Assembly: GCA_025356655.1 (NCBI GenBank) | Contig: JANXRW010000157.1 | Coordinates: 1-64,000, forward strand | DNA: 64,000 nt | From: Betaproteobacteria bacterium | GTDB lineage: Bacteria > Pseudomonadota > Gammaproteobacteria > Burkholderiales > SHXO01 | Reading direction: 5' to 3' | Shown: positions 18,705 to 27,209 of the stretch, in pieces | Layout of the letters: each line of letters opens with the position of its first letter | Position numbering within the stretch: position 1 is the stretch's first letter | Program-made: the position numbers and the translations under genes | The notes under the pieces: generated by a model | The model's database searches: none | The model's input: only the letters and a program-made list of their open reading frames with translations | What the model was told of the DNA's origin: nothing

Positions 18705-19598
18705 TCAAAAATCATTGGTGATGGCCCCGACGACTTTGGCCCCGGCGTGTTCCACGTTTTCCAGGAGGAGCCGGGCGTCGCGGGTGCGAGTGTGCGCCTG
18801 CCGAGTGACCAGGAGTGCGCCACCGACCACGCCGGCAACGCGCTGCGCGTCAGCGCTCTCCACACCGGCGGGCGTATCATAGAGTATTACCTCGAAGCGC
18901 GACGCAAAAGCCTCGGCCAACTGGGCGAAGGCCGGCCGCTCCAAGAGTTCCTGGGGATTGGGCGGGACCGGACCGGCAGTGATCACGGACAGGTCCACCA
19001 AGCCGTGGATCTTCTGCACCGCCTCGGCCGATCGCCCCGAGAGCAGCGTCGACAGCCCTACGCGGTTGTCGATTCCGAAGACCTTATGCTGCCGAGAGTT
19101 GCGCAGGTCGCAATCCACCAGCAGCGTGCGCTGTCCCAATTGTGAGAAAACCACGGCAAGATTTGCCGCGGTGTAGCTCTTGCCATCCCCACGGCGGGGG
19201 CTAACGATAGCCAGACCCCGGTGGGGGGGCACGGCGCGGAACCAGCGCAACTGCAGTTGGGTGCGCAGACCGCGCAGCGCCTCCACTTGGGGCGTGAAGG
19301 GCTGGTAGGCCGCGATCACCTCCGGGCTGAAGCCGCCTTCCCCGGGCAGCAGGTAGGGATAGTCGAACTGTTCGGCTAGTGCCCGCTGAACGTCGGCCTC
19401 GGTGAGGAGCCCCAAGCTGATGGCGGCCTCGCCAAAGCGGACGCCCTTCAGGTTCTGCAGCTCGGCGATCCGGTCCACGTCCTCCTGGCGCAGCGTGCCG
19501 CGCTCGATGAGAAGGCGACCCAAGCGCCGCTCGGGGACGTCGTTCATGTTGACCACTGCCTGGGCCACGCCCCGCAGTTCCGCAGACGACAATTGCAT
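18705..19598 (-). CDS. epsG: Chain-length tyrosine-kinase-like ATPase EpsG
   Basis: The cytoplasmic kinase half of a split Wzc system, working with EpsF. The 297 residues start with a GspE-N/MshEN-like helical domain (about 25-85, LGRLLIERGTL and FGEAAISLGLL). The BY-kinase domain follows: Walker A PRRGDGKS at 134-141, Walker A' VDCDLR at 161-166 and Walker B ILYDTPAG at 238-245. No C-terminal tyrosine cluster is visible, so autophosphorylation may differ from Wzc. I chose the Met at 19598 because AAGGAG lies six bases upstream; a Met at 19613 is possible. Confidence 0.93.
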   Translation of the reverse strand: MQLSSAELRGVAQAVVNMNDVPERRLGRLLIERGTLRQEDVDRIAELQNLKGVRFGEAAISLGLLTEADVQRALAEQFDYPYLLPGEGGFSPEVIAAYQPFTPQVEALRGLRTQLQLRWFRAVPPHRGLAIVSPRRGDGKSYTAANLAVVFSQLGQRTLLVDCDLRNSRQHKVFGIDNRVGLSTLLSGRSAEAVQKIHGLVDLSVITAGPVPPNPQELLERPAFAQLAEAFASRFEVILYDTPAGVESADAQRVAGVVGGALLVTRQAHTRTRDARLLLENVEHAGAKVVGAITNDF

Positions 19599-19615
19599 CG
19601 GGTTCTCCTTCATGA

Positions 19616-21091
19616 TCAGGCTGCTGCCGAGGCGCCGCCCCGGCGCCGGAACAGCCCAGGCCTGGAGCCAGGGCCGCCGCGTCTGGACCACCAGCCCGAG
19701 CGTTTGGTCTTGGCCGCACTACTCTTCTTCACCTTGGCTTTCTCCAGGCTGCCCAGCAGCACCAGACCCAGGCTGTCGGCCACGTCCTCGCCGGAGCGAA
19801 TGCGTGCGTCGATCAACTCCAGTCCGATGGCCAGACCGATGCCCAGCATGGTGCCCACGAAACCGGCCACCAGCATATTCACCAGCATCCTCGGCGAGGA
19901 GGGATAGAGCGGCTCCACGGCCGGGGTCAGGAGTGCGACGTTGGTCTGCCCGGACTGACTCTCCATACTCGTCTGGGTAAAGCGGGCCAGGGCGCTATCG
20001 TAGCCGCGCTGGGCGCTCTCCTGGTCACGCAGCAGGATCTGCAACTCGTCGCGCTGATGCTTGATCTCCAGCACGCGAGCCTTCTGTGCGGCGGCCTGGG
20101 AACGGGCACTGCCCTCCCGCTGGCTCGCTTGGTGGGCCGAATTGGCCACGGTCTGGGCGATGTTCTGCATCTCCGTCTTCAGGCGACGGCGGACCTCGCC
20201 CGCCTCCTCCACCGCGCGCTGATAGGCCGGGTAGTTGTCGCCGAACTGGGCCTGCATCTCCTTGAGCTTACCCTCGGTACGCACGAGTTCCGTGCGTAGA
20301 CCCATGACAATGCCGTTGTTCGCCACTTCGGGAATGTCATCGAGCGGCCGGCCTTGCCGGATAGCATCCTCCACCTGGCGTTGACGGCCCTGAAGGTCCG
20401 TGGACTGGCCCTGGAGAGTGATTACCTGGGTGGTTAGTTCCTGAAGCTTGGAGTTCTCCACGTCGATGCGCTCGTCGGTCGCGACGATGCCGTTATTGCG
20501 CTGGAACTCCGACAGACGCTGCTGGGCGCGCTCGAGATCTGCACGCAGGGTCTTCAACTGCCCGTCAAACCAATGCGCCACGTCCTTTGCCGGATTGTTC
20601 TTCAACTCCAGCGTGGTGTCGATGTAGGCTTGGGCGAAACCGTTGGCCATGGCCGTGGCGTAGCGCGGGTCAGGGTGCTTGTATTCCAGCTCCAACAGCG
20701 TGCCTTCCTTGGCTGGCTTTACCTTGAGCGGCGTGGAAATGAAATCCGCCGCCCAGTCGTCGATGGAGCCGCGGCCCTTGGTCGCCTCGAGGAACTGCTC
20801 GCGGATCTTGGCGTTATCGGCGAGCTTCAGGTTTTTGGCCACCTTCAGGGCAACCCGGTGGCTGGTGACGATCTCCACCTGAGTGCCCACGAAGGTGGGA
20901 GAGAGTCCCGCGGGATTAATCTGCCCAGTCACCTCGGAGCTCTTGGGATCCAGGAGCACGGTGGCCGTCGAGGTGAACTTCGGCGTCATCAGCTCGGTGA
21001 CTACGAAACCCAGCACCGAGCAAACCACCAGCGTCAGCAGTGCCACCCACCAGCGCGCCTTGAGCGCGATCAGTGCTTGTTGGAAAGTCAT
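19616..21091 (-). CDS. epsF: Polysaccharide chain-length determinant EpsF (Wzz family)
   Basis: A 491-residue inner-membrane copolymerase. A Wzz N-terminal domain contains the first transmembrane helix (about residues 13-32). Long periplasmic coiled-coil helices follow at about 160-390, rich in Gln, Glu and Arg. The second membrane helix near 405-430 is preceded by the proline-rich motif PLYPSSPRM. The cytoplasmic tail is basic and Ser/Gly-rich. It ends just before epsG, which supplies the ATPase function. EpsE lies 19 bp upstream. Confidence 0.95.
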   Translation of the reverse strand: MTFQQALIALKARWWVALLTLVVCSVLGFVVTELMTPKFTSTATVLLDPKSSEVTGQINPAGLSPTFVGTQVEIVTSHRVALKVAKNLKLADNAKIREQFLEATKGRGSIDDWAADFISTPLKVKPAKEGTLLELEYKHPDPRYATAMANGFAQAYIDTTLELKNNPAKDVAHWFDGQLKTLRADLERAQQRLSEFQRNNGIVATDERIDVENSKLQELTTQVITLQGQSTDLQGRQRQVEDAIRQGRPLDDIPEVANNGIVMGLRTELVRTEGKLKEMQAQFGDNYPAYQRAVEEAGEVRRRLKTEMQNIAQTVANSAHQASQREGSARSQAAAQKARVLEIKHQRDELQILLRDQESAQRGYDSALARFTQTSMESQSGQTNVALLTPAVEPLYPSSPRMLVNMLVAGFVGTMLGIGLAIGLELIDARIRSGEDVADSLGLVLLGSLEKAKVKKSSAAKTKRSGWWSRRGGPGSRPGLFRRRGGASAAA

Positions 21092-21110
21092 CGGTGCGGC
21101 CGCCTGTCGT

Positions 21111-21944
21111 TCAGAACAGGCTCTCCTTGATATAGAACACGTCGTCGGACTGGACGTAATCCGCCAGCGAAGGGGTGAAGGTACGCAGATTGCCCTGCTG
21201 ATCCCTGCGGGTGACCTGCATGTTGCGCAGGGTCCCCCGTGGGGTCACGCCACCGGCCACGGCCATGGCCTGCATAACCGTCATTCGCGCTTCCACGCGG
21301 AACTGGCCGGGCCGCTGGATCTCGCCATAAGCGTAGTAATAGGGGGCGCGAGGCACGTAGATCACATCCCCACCCTGCACCGCCAAGTCGCGGTCGAGCT
21401 TGCCCTCGTCAAACATCTCCAGGTGGTTGATCTCAAGTAGCTGGGGCTTCCCCGACACGCTACGCACGATCCGTACCACGTCGGCGCCCGAGGGGAGTAT
21501 TCCACCGGCCTGAGCGAGGAAGTCCGACAGGCGGGCCGGATGCTGGTCGATGGGGAAGCGCCCGGGGCGTCCCACGTGCCCCAGGATATCGATTTGTTGA
21601 CTGCGATAGACCGTCAGCAGGATGTTGACCTGAGGCTTCTTGAGAAAGCCGCCGCCAACCAAGGCGGACACCAGGGCGGACTCCGTCTGACTGGTGCTGA
21701 GCCCTCCCACGGGGACCTCGCCCACCAGGGGAAACCGGATTCGGCCCGTCTCCGAGACGCGCACTTCGGTGGCCAGTTCGGGGTGCTCGAAAACGCTGAT
21801 CTTGATTACGTCCCCGGGACCCAGGATGTACTCACGCTCGGACGCCGCGAGAGCGGTCCCCGTTCCCAGGAGCAAGCTCCAAAGCATCATCAGGAAAAGC
21901 ACGGGGAGGAGGCGGTGGCGGGGACTGGTCATCGGCATATCCAT
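21111..21944 (-). CDS. epsE: Outer-membrane polysaccharide export protein EpsE (Wza-like)
   Basis: A 277-residue exporter of the Poly_export/SLBB family. A signal peptide ends near the ALA of GTALAAS and has no lipobox cysteine, so it is not an obvious lipoprotein. The PES domain starts with YILGPGDVIKISVFEHPEL. Two SLBB domains follow, with IDILGHVGRPGRFPI and YAYGEIQRPGQFRVE. It sits between epsD (61 bp) and epsF (19 bp) and should form the translocation channel across the outer membrane. Confidence 0.95.
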   Translation of the reverse strand: MDMPMTSPRHRLLPVLFLMMLWSLLLGTGTALAASEREYILGPGDVIKISVFEHPELATEVRVSETGRIRFPLVGEVPVGGLSTSQTESALVSALVGGGFLKKPQVNILLTVYRSQQIDILGHVGRPGRFPIDQHPARLSDFLAQAGGILPSGADVVRIVRSVSGKPQLLEINHLEMFDEGKLDRDLAVQGGDVIYVPRAPYYYAYGEIQRPGQFRVEARMTVMQAMAVAGGVTPRGTLRNMQVTRRDQQGNLRTFTPSLADYVQSDDVFYIKESLF

Positions 21945-22005
21945 GGGTTGGGGTGGCGGGTACTGGGGAATCGACCGGACGCTGCCCAGCGTCCGGTCGC
22001 AGCGC

Positions 22006-22971
22006 TTACTTCAGGCCCTTGTCGAGGACTCCCGCGGCAGGCGCCGAGGCGGCCGCGCCTGCGGGCGCTTCACCCTCGGGCTTCGCGTCGGCCTTCGGCG
22101 GTGCCTTGAACTCGCCCGTGTAGTCGATCTTCGCCCCTTCACGCACCTTCTTCATCTCCAGGTTCGACAACTCGAGGCGGGTACGATTCTGCAGGAATTG
22201 TTCGATATAGGGTGTCGCCTGCTGGTCATTCATGGGAGCGGTCTGCGAAGCCACCAACTGGGTCACCACGAAGCCGCCGTTACGCGGAACCAGCAGCAGG
22301 TCCCCATCCTTCATGGAATGGAATCGCGCTGCGATCTCGAGCGGCAGTTGCTCCGCTGCCTGTGCCCCCTGCTGCACCTGAAACTTGATGTTCTGCCCCT
22401 TGAGCCATTCAGCCAGGTCGCTGAGGACCTTGTTCTTGTCGGCCTGCTTATCCACTTCCTTTAGCTCTGCTTCGAGCTTTGCCTGAAAATCTCTGGGCGC
22501 GCCCAGGGCCATCTCGCGAAAGCGGTAGACGCGGCGGTCGGAAAACAGCTCAGGATGTTGGTTCAAAAACTCTTTGATCTGTTCGGGTGAGGGCTTCTGG
22601 GCAGCGGAGGTGACCTGTTCCATGTAGGCTTGGGCCAGCAACTGGCGGCGCGACGCCTCCAGCATCGCCACGACCTTGGGATCACGGTCGAGCTTCTTCT
22701 CCATGGCCTTTTGCACCAGGAGTTGCTGGTCGATCAAGCGCTCGAGGGCCTGCCCCTGGGCCTGCTTTTGCTGGGCCTCGGGAATGGCGCCCACGCGCGA
22801 CAAGGCTTGGTTGATCTGGTGAACCGTGATCTCGTCCCCGTTCACCTTGGCAGCCACCTGAGTGGCCTTCTTATCGTCGCCGCCACCACCACCACAGGCG
22901 GTCAGGGCAAGCAGCCCAGCCAGGCCTACAAGGAAACGCGTCCTGGACGTAATAATCACTGAAAGCTCCAT
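22006..22971 (-). CDS. epsD: EpsD lipoprotein, peptidyl-prolyl isomerase-like
   Basis: A 321-residue periplasmic lipoprotein of the EpsD family of EPS-associated isomerases. The signal peptide ends in LLALTAC, a good lipobox with Cys at about residue 26, followed by a GGGGG spacer. The SurA-like N-terminal domain (about 40-150) is clear. The parvulin-like segment at 150-250 is degenerate and lacks the GGDLGW motif seen in the isomerase at 824-1723, so a chaperone role may be more likely than catalysis. The C-terminal 35 residues are Pro/Ala-rich. It is the first gene of the eps export block. Confidence 0.9.
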   Translation of the reverse strand: MELSVIITSRTRFLVGLAGLLALTACGGGGGDDKKATQVAAKVNGDEITVHQINQALSRVGAIPEAQQKQAQGQALERLIDQQLLVQKAMEKKLDRDPKVVAMLEASRRQLLAQAYMEQVTSAAQKPSPEQIKEFLNQHPELFSDRRVYRFREMALGAPRDFQAKLEAELKEVDKQADKNKVLSDLAEWLKGQNIKFQVQQGAQAAEQLPLEIAARFHSMKDGDLLLVPRNGGFVVTQLVASQTAPMNDQQATPYIEQFLQNRTRLELSNLEMKKVREGAKIDYTGEFKAPPKADAKPEGEAPAGAAASAPAAGVLDKGLK

Positions 22972-23323
22972 AATTTTTAGGGTTTCTCTAAAGGTCGTAT
23001 GCCGCAGACAGGTCGAGTCCGTGACGGGACGCTTCGGCTGCGCCTGCGGCCCTGCGCAGTCTATGCGATCCGTGTGACGCGTCTGTGGCAAAGCGATAAG
23101 TGTACCATAACGACTTAACTCATTGATACAAAAGGAAACAGCCATCCCACTCCATCCATTGTGGATGCTCCGCCGTCCCGCCAAGCCCTGGCAGGACTTG
23201 ACTTCCCGCGACCACAAAAGCCGCTGCGCGCACAGCCCGGTCGCAACATTTCCGATAAAGCGCCCCCCGCCCACCCGGCCGAGGCGGGGCAACAGCGCGG
23301 AGTTTAGCTTCCAGACCAAGGGC
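22972..23323. promoter_or_regulatory. Divergent regulatory region between epsD and the TIGR03790-type gene
   Basis: These 352 bp contain no gene. For epsD I can propose a minus-strand promoter: TTGTAT (seen as atacaa at 23126-23131) and TATGGT (seen as accata at 23104-23109), 16 bp apart. An imperfect inverted repeat AGTCCG-TGA-CGGGAC begins at 23016. Its AGTCCG half-site equals the half-site of the palindrome upstream of the exosortase substrate gene. Both suggestions are weak. Confidence 0.3.
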
Positions 23324-24409
23324 ATGGGGTTCGTAGGACGCTTCCTTCTTTGCTTGCTGATCATGCCAGCAGGCCCTGGGGCAGCCGCCCCACTGCAGAA
23401 GTTTGCCCCTGTGTCCGTGCTGGGGGCTGAGGAAACGGGCCTGATCATCAATGTGATGGATCCCCTTTCCGTTGTGGTCGGCGAGTATTATGCCGCCCGT
23501 CGGCATCTTCCGCCGGGAAACATCCTGCGCGTGAAGTTCCTCTCGGGTTGGTCAGGATTGGCACCAGATGAATTCGAGGCCCTGAAGGCTCATGTGGACG
23601 CCCTGCTGCCGCGTCGGGTTCAGGTGCTAGCGCTCGCCTGGACAGCTCCTTACCGGGTCGGCTGCATGTCCATGACCACGGCCTTCGCCTTTGGCTATGA
23701 CCCGAGCTTCTGCGGCAACCATTGCTCGCTCACGCGCCGCAGTGTGTACTTCGACTCCCCCAGTCGCCTGCCCTTCGAGGAACTTGGAATCCGCCCGGCC
23801 ATGATGCTCGCGGCACGCGACTTCGAGCACGCCCGCGCGCTCATCGACCGCGGCGCCGCTTCCATGGGCCGCCGCCCCTCGGGCAGCGCTTATTTGCTGG
23901 CGACGTCGGACCGCACCCGTAGCGTCCGGCAGGCCCTGTTTCCGGCGGCGCTGGCGGTGGCGCGCGGGCGCATCAACGCCTATGCGCTACGCCAGGAAAT
24001 GCTCCTGGACCGATCGGACGTACTCTTCTACTTCACCGGAGCCCAGCGTGTGGCCGGCCTGGAGACCCTGGGCTTCATCCCTGGGGCGATCGCTGACCAT
24101 TTGACGTCCTTCGGCGGACAACTAACCGACAGCCCGCAGATGAGCATCCTGCGTTGGCTGGAAGCGGGCGCCACGGGCAGTTACGGAACCGTGGTGGAGC
24201 CCTGCAACCATCTGCAGAAATTTCCCAACCCAGCCATTGTCATGGCCCGCTACCTGCAGGGTGAAACCTTGGTGGAGGCCTACTGGAAGAGCGTCGCAAT
24301 GCCCGGCGAGGGGGTCTTCGTGGGCGACCCCCTGGCGGCGCCCTTCGCGCTGCCCGAACCCACCGCGGTGAGCCGAGCGACGCGGCTCAAAACTGCAGGG
24401 AAGCGTTGA
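23324..24409 (+). CDS. TIGR03790-type exosortase-associated secreted protein
   Basis: A 361-residue exported protein with a signal peptide (residues 1 to about 22). It resembles family TIGR03790, which I recall as restricted to genomes that carry exosortases and which has no known function. Visible landmarks are a conserved start of the domain ([23 protein letters not shown]), CGNHCS with two Cys, a LATSDRT turn and the [19 protein letters not shown] region near the C-terminus. The start at 23324 is chosen from the signal peptide. It converges with epsL, overlapping its 3' end by 23 bp. Confidence 0.75.
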   Translation: MGFVGRFLLCLLIMPAGPGAAAPLQKFAPVSVLGAEETGLIINVMDPLSVVVGEYYAARRHLPPGNILRVKFLSGWSGLAPDEFEALKAHVDALLPRRVQVLALAWTAPYRVGCMSMTTAFAFGYDPSFCGNHCSLTRRSVYFDSPSRLPFEELGIRPAMMLAARDFEHARALIDRGAASMGRRPSGSAYLLATSDRTRSVRQALFPAALAVARGRINAYALRQEMLLDRSDVLFYFTGAQRVAGLETLGFIPGAIADHLTSFGGQLTDSPQMSILRWLEAGATGSYGTVVEPCNHLQKFPNPAIVMARYLQGETLVEAYWKSVAMPGEGVFVGDPLAAPFALPEPTAVSRATRLKTAGKR

Positions 24410-25664
24410 CGGACGTGGTCAGGTCGATAAATGTCGCGCCAGCAATGCTGCTCTCCCGTCGAGCGTAGTTGACCGAGGCACTCACCTGGGCGTTGCGTGT
24501 GACGGAATAGACCAGGCTGTTGGAATAGTTCGTGAGGTGATCCTGGCGCTCGGGGAAGAAAGCCAGCAAAAACGCCGGAAGGAACCCCGTGTTGCCTTGG
24601 TAGCGGGCATTTATCCACTGCGCGTTGCCTCGCCACAACAGCTTGTTGGTGAGTTCATAGCTCGGGCTCACGCTCAGCGTGTAGGAGCGGCGGTACACCT
24701 GCACGAGGTCACCGCCGCCGCCCAGTTCGCGGTTCACGTTGACGCCCAAGGCTCCGCGGGCAGTGGCCTGGTAGTTGTAGGACAGGGAACCCACGAAGCC
24801 ATTGAAGTTGCGTTGGGGCACGTCCGGATGCTTGCGGTCAACGAGTCCCCACTCGCCGCCCAGGTTCGAACGTGCCGAGAGGACGAAATAAAATGGGTTG
24901 GTGGCCCGCACCTCGGTGTAGCGATTATCCACGATGGAGTTTGGCGTAATCGTCTGGTTCGGGGTCTGCCCGTCGTCGACCCGCAGTTTCAGCCCCAGGG
25001 ATGAACCGGTGGTCCATCGGTACTGCGCCAATTCCTGCACGGAGACCGTGTTGCTGTCGCCGCTCTGGAACAAGGCGCTGCCGTTTACGTGGTTGGCATA
25101 GTCGGCGATGGTGGTGAACTGCCAGCGCGTGTCGAGGTCGTAGCGCCCCAGGAGATGGTAAAAATTGTTCGTGATCAAGTTCTTGTTCGGATTCGCGTTG
25201 AAATTCTCAAAACTCTGGATCACCCGGCCGCTGCTGTAGCTCAGGTCCCCGGTCCAGTCGCGCCCCGCCCGCCAGTGCCAGGCCGCATTGGCCTGCGTGG
25301 AGGTGTAGTCGAGCGTTGGGCTGTTGACGAAGCGGTTCAAGCTGGCGTTGAAACTGCCTTCGAAGCTCTGGCGGGCGTAGGGCAACTTGAAATTCGCCCC
25401 CAGCCCATAGGTAAAGATGGTCTCGCTGATTTTGTCCACGCCGATGAGCCGCAGCGTGGCCGGCGACTGGGCCTGGGGCGAGAGCCGGTAGAGGTTACTG
25501 TCGTGCGAGACCCCAGCGCTGGCATCGACGAAAACCGTGTCATTGCCCAGTGCCAGAGCCTGCGTCGCGGTGCCGGGGCCTAGAAGCGCAAGCGCCCAAA
25601 CCAGGCAGCATCGGCTGCCCGGAAACCGCCCCCGGGAGGGGACGGCACTTGCCATTGCCATCAA
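24387..25664 (-). CDS. epsL: EpsL outer-membrane beta-barrel protein
   Basis: A 425-residue outer-membrane protein of the EpsL family from exosortase-linked EPS loci. After a signal peptide (cleavage near residue 38, before LGNDTVFVDASAG) the chain is a series of alternating beta-strands rich in Tyr, Asn and Arg, ending in a terminal aromatic (SLQF) as expected for Bam-dependent barrels. The N-terminal SHDSNLYRL motif is typical. It probably helps carry or anchor polymer at the outer membrane; direct evidence for the family is thin. Confidence 0.85.
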   Translation of the reverse strand: MMAMASAVPSRGRFPGSRCCLVWALALLGPGTATQALALGNDTVFVDASAGVSHDSNLYRLSPQAQSPATLRLIGVDKISETIFTYGLGANFKLPYARQSFEGSFNASLNRFVNSPTLDYTSTQANAAWHWRAGRDWTGDLSYSSGRVIQSFENFNANPNKNLITNNFYHLLGRYDLDTRWQFTTIADYANHVNGSALFQSGDSNTVSVQELAQYRWTTGSSLGLKLRVDDGQTPNQTITPNSIVDNRYTEVRATNPFYFVLSARSNLGGEWGLVDRKHPDVPQRNFNGFVGSLSYNYQATARGALGVNVNRELGGGGDLVQVYRRSYTLSVSPSYELTNKLLWRGNAQWINARYQGNTGFLPAFLLAFFPERQDHLTNYSNSLVYSVTRNAQVSASVNYARRESSIAGATFIDLTTSVNASLQF

Positions 25665-25688
25665 GAGCGTGTTCCTTGTCTGGAGGAT

Positions 25689-26426
25689 CTACCAGAACTG
25701 CCAGTGCTGAGTGTACAACACCCAGGCGCCAAGCAATCCGTTGGTCAGGCCATGCGCGACGACGGGCACCCAGAGCTTGCCCGTGCGCAGGTATAGCCAG
25801 CCGTAGACCAGGCCCGCCAAGATACCTGCAAGCCAGAGGCTATGCTCCGAGCCGAAGAGCGCAGCCGACAGCCAAAGGGGCATGGCCAGCAGCCCGATGG
25901 ATTGGGGTGCGACCTGCTGGAACTCCCGATTGGCGATCCAGCGCAAGATGAAAGAGCGCCAGAAAAGTTCCTCCATCACCGGCACCACCAGGGCAGCGCC
26001 CGCCACCCGGACCACCGCCAGCGGCCAGAGGATCGCGCCACCTTCGTCCAAAGGATTAAACCCTTCCTTTGGCTCTGGCGTGCCCATGCTCATCCAGGGC
26101 GCATCCATATTGATCCAAGCGACGAACACCCCCACGCCGGCGAGCAGCGCGAGGCCCCACTCGCCCCCCGTGGGGCGCGGGAAGCGAAACTCCTCGTAGC
26201 CCTTCCAGTACCAGACGAGCGCCAAGCTCACCAGGGCCACTTGGACGGCATACCACCAGCGCCCGTCCATCCCGGGCAGCTCGAAGAGCCCGGGGTTGCC
26301 GAGGGCCTGAGCAAGAGACTTACGCGCGAGGAAAGCGATGTAGATGCCAAAGGGCAGGATCCGTGCAAGGGACGGATCCTTGGTGTCAAGGCCCTGTGTC
26401 CCCGGGTTCACCGGCTGCGTTCGCAT
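25689..26426 (-). CDS. CPBP/CAAX-type intramembrane glutamic protease, exosortase-associated
   Basis: A 245-residue integral membrane protease of the type repeatedly found with PEP-CTERM systems (TIGR03008-like). The three catalytic motifs are intact: E152-E153 and R157 in EELFWR, H195 in FGSEHS, and H225/N229 in HGLTN. About eight hydrophobic segments are visible. The only ATG in the N-terminal region is at 26426; a TTG 42 nt upstream would add 14 residues. It lies 24 bp before epsL, so co-expression is likely. The substrate is unknown; processing of sorted proteins is an inference. Confidence 0.88.
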   Translation of the reverse strand: MRTQPVNPGTQGLDTKDPSLARILPFGIYIAFLARKSLAQALGNPGLFELPGMDGRWWYAVQVALVSLALVWYWKGYEEFRFPRPTGGEWGLALLAGVGVFVAWINMDAPWMSMGTPEPKEGFNPLDEGGAILWPLAVVRVAGAALVVPVMEELFWRSFILRWIANREFQQVAPQSIGLLAMPLWLSAALFGSEHSLWLAGILAGLVYGWLYLRTGKLWVPVVAHGLTNGLLGAWVLYTQHWQFW

Positions 26427-26497
26427 GTGGGTTTTGGTTTCGTCAAGAGGGTGCAGCGCATAAAGCAATTCCCGCGCCGAACGCCGGATTTTGACGA

Positions 26498-27202
26498 TTA
26501 TTTCACTTGCGGCGCAATCCGGCCAGTCTGAAGTGATTCCTTGTAGTCCTGCACCAGGTTTTCCAACTGCACGCGTTTCAAGCGCGTGAAGGGTTCGTTG
26601 GAGAGCAAGGCGTCAAACACACCCTTGTTGCGGTAGCGCTCCAGCAACTCTGTTCCCACGCCATAGAGACTGGCATTGCGGTCCTTGCAGTGGCGCAGGT
26701 TGTCGCGCTCCGCGAGAACAGCAGCCGTCATGGCGGCCTTCTCAGCCGCAGCCGCTTCTGCGGCCGCCTGCAACTGCGCCTTCAGCGGCGGCACCTCGCC
26801 GCGGGCGGCGGTGAGTCCCCGCGCGAGGTCCTCGGCCTTCTCCGTCGCTGCACGCAGTTTGGCCGTCTCTTCCTCGAGTTGCTTCTTCAGCAATTCCAGG
26901 CTGCGATTTGCGCCCTTCAAGGCCCCGGCACTCCGAGCAGCCTCAGCCAGTTCTTTTTTCAGCTTCTCACCCGCAGCCTTCTCCGCGGTGAGCGCCTGCT
27001 CCAAGCGCGCCTTCTCGTCGTTAGCCTGGGCCACCTGGCCCTGTATCCGACGCAGCAGTTCACGCTCGCGCTTCTGTCCGGCATCGGGCTCGGCGGTCGC
27101 GCAAAACGCCTGCAAGCCCAGCCACAGGGCCAGCGCGAGGGGCAGCAGCCGGGGTGTATGGCCCGCGTTGACGGCGCGGGTCGCCTTGTGGATTTCGTCC
27201 AT
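26498..27202 (-). CDS. Periplasmic coiled-coil protein of the Ton-like cluster
   Basis: A 234-residue exported protein. A signal peptide spans about residues 1-37. A long coiled coil follows at 43-165, dominated by Ala, Glu, Lys and Leu heptads. The C-terminal domain at 170-234 is conserved-looking and ends in a compact helical region (RYRNKGVFDALLSNEPFTRLKRVQLENLVQDY). It lies 7 bp downstream of the putative porin and is surely co-transcribed with it. It may bridge the porin and peptidoglycan or TonB, but I know no characterised homologue. Confidence 0.75.
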   Translation of the reverse strand: MDEIHKATRAVNAGHTPRLLPLALALWLGLQAFCATAEPDAGQKRERELLRRIQGQVAQANDEKARLEQALTAEKAAGEKLKKELAEAARSAGALKGANRSLELLKKQLEEETAKLRAATEKAEDLARGLTAARGEVPPLKAQLQAAAEAAAAEKAAMTAAVLAERDNLRHCKDRNASLYGVGTELLERYRNKGVFDALLSNEPFTRLKRVQLENLVQDYKESLQTGRIAPQVK

Positions 27203-27209
27203 GGTGGGC

